Assembly: GCA_003534175.1 (NCBI GenBank)
Contig: DPFD01000157.1
Location: 1 to 8,575, forward strand
From: Chitinophagaceae bacterium
GTDB lineage: Bacteria; Bacteroidota; Bacteroidia; Chitinophagales; Chitinophagaceae
Length of the DNA: 8,575 nucleotides
Direction of reading: 5' to 3'
Made by a program: the position numbers and the translations under genes. The notes below the pieces were generated by a model, which had not been told where the DNA came from, did no database searches, and saw only the letters and a list, made by a program, of their open reading frames with translations. Shown here piece by piece: positions 8,089-8,575 of the stretch (position 1 is the first letter of the stretch; every line of letters starts with the position of its first letter).

Positions 8089-8575
8089 CAATCACCGGTA
8101 TACCTGGCCTTGCTGTATGTTCTCCATTTTTCTATTACCTGCTGTATGTCGTCTGGCAGGGGAGAGGCAAACATCATCTGTTCCTGTGTTTCGGGATGGA
8201 TAAAACCCAGCTCACCGGCGTGCAGCGCATGGCGCGGACAAATCCTGAAACAATTGTCTACAAACTGCTTATACTTCGTGTATACGGTACCCTTTACAAT
8301 CCTGTCGCCGCCGTAGAATTCATCATTGAACAGCGGGTGGCCTATATACTGCATGTGTACACGAATCTGATGTGTTCTTCCTGTTTCAAGCCGGCATTCA
8401 ATAAACGTTACATAGTTGAATCTCTCCAGCACTTTATAATGCGTTATGGCATCTTTACCATAATCTCCTTCCGGGTACGCGGTAAACAGTTTTCTGAATC
8501 GTTGATGCCGGCCTACATGGGCAATCACAGTTCCGGCTTCTTCGGTTACATCACCCCAAACCAAAGCTAAATACC
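8088..8575 (-). CDS. RluA/RluD-family 23S rRNA pseudouridine synthase (C-terminal part, runs off right edge)
   Basis: About 161 C-terminal residues of a pseudouridine synthase that isomerises specific uridines in rRNA or tRNA. The frame is open to the window end and enters with YLALVWGDV, the strand that follows the catalytic region in this family, so the catalytic HRLDRxTSG segment with its Asp and any S4 domain lie beyond 8575. Family signatures seen: GKDAITHYKVLE, LETGRTHQIRVHMQYIGHPLFND (given as its known core), the PRHALHAGELGFIHPET motif and a C-terminal FASPLPDDIQQVIEKW. The internal PLFND-to-PRHALHA spacing, with a YGG and lysine-rich linker, fits RluD-like proteins better than short RsuA-type enzymes. 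The specific target cannot be fixed without the N-terminus. It converges on the unknown secreted-protein gene. Confidence 0.9.
   Translation of the reverse strand, partial: YLALVWGDVTEEAGTVIAHVGRHQRFRKLFTAYPEGDYGKDAITHYKVLERFNYVTFIECRLETGRTHQIRVHMQYIGHPLFNDEFYGGDRIVKGTVYTKYKQFVDNCFRICPRHALHAGELGFIHPETQEQMMFASPLPDDIQQVIEKWRTYSKARYTGD

Noticed and set aside
8079..8570. Plus-strand open frame of 163 codons opposite the pseudouridine synthase
   Set aside because: It is as long as the minus-strand frame but shows no family features, while the minus strand carries clear RluA/RluD motifs; it is an antisense shadow.

Overview
The window reads as chromosomal housekeeping DNA of a Bacteroidota bacterium, most likely a member of the Chitinophagia/Chitinophagaceae (taxon inferred, not proven). 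The grounds are the -7 promoter element TAnnTTTG found before three genes (TACATTTG, TATCTTTG twice), starts that mostly lack Shine-Dalgarno sequences, moderate GC content, a 'SAQ' signal-peptide end, and protein features typical of that phylum (a stand-alone short PurL, a deformylase with an acidic insert). No mobile element, CRISPR array, tRNA, rRNA or phage gene was seen.

Layout: (1) 1-397, minus strand: N-terminal part of an unrecognised membrane protein running off the left edge. (2) 398-481: divergent promoter region. (3) 482-2725, plus: purL, a purine biosynthesis enzyme. (4) 2726-2993: the only long gap, holding a 7-bp perfect hairpin after purL, an A/T hairpin, a good promoter and a leader of about 140 nt with competing inverted repeats before pyrG. 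(5) 2994-6501, plus: a tightly packed run of pyrG (CTP synthase), a SpoU/TrmH-family RNA methyltransferase, a UbiA-family prenyltransferase and ruvX/yqgF, with gaps of 7, 11 and 1 nt, so very probably one operon. (6) 6531-7109: def (peptide deformylase) with its own promoter across the ruvX stop codon, followed 26 nt later by a secreted protein of unknown function (7136-8062). (7) 8088-8575, minus: C-terminal part of an RluA/RluD-type pseudouridine synthase, convergent with the previous gene across a 25-nt gap that can fold into a hairpin.

The genes supply nucleotides (PurL, PyrG), RNA modification and processing (SpoU methyltransferase, RuvX/YqgF, RluD-like enzyme), N-terminal protein maturation (Def) and a quinone-type prenylation step (UbiA family). 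The two unrecognised proteins, one membrane and one secreted, are the least explained coding content. I found no convincing new multi-gene system. The most unusual signal is the long, structured leader before pyrG, which has an attenuator-like layout and deserves a comparative check.
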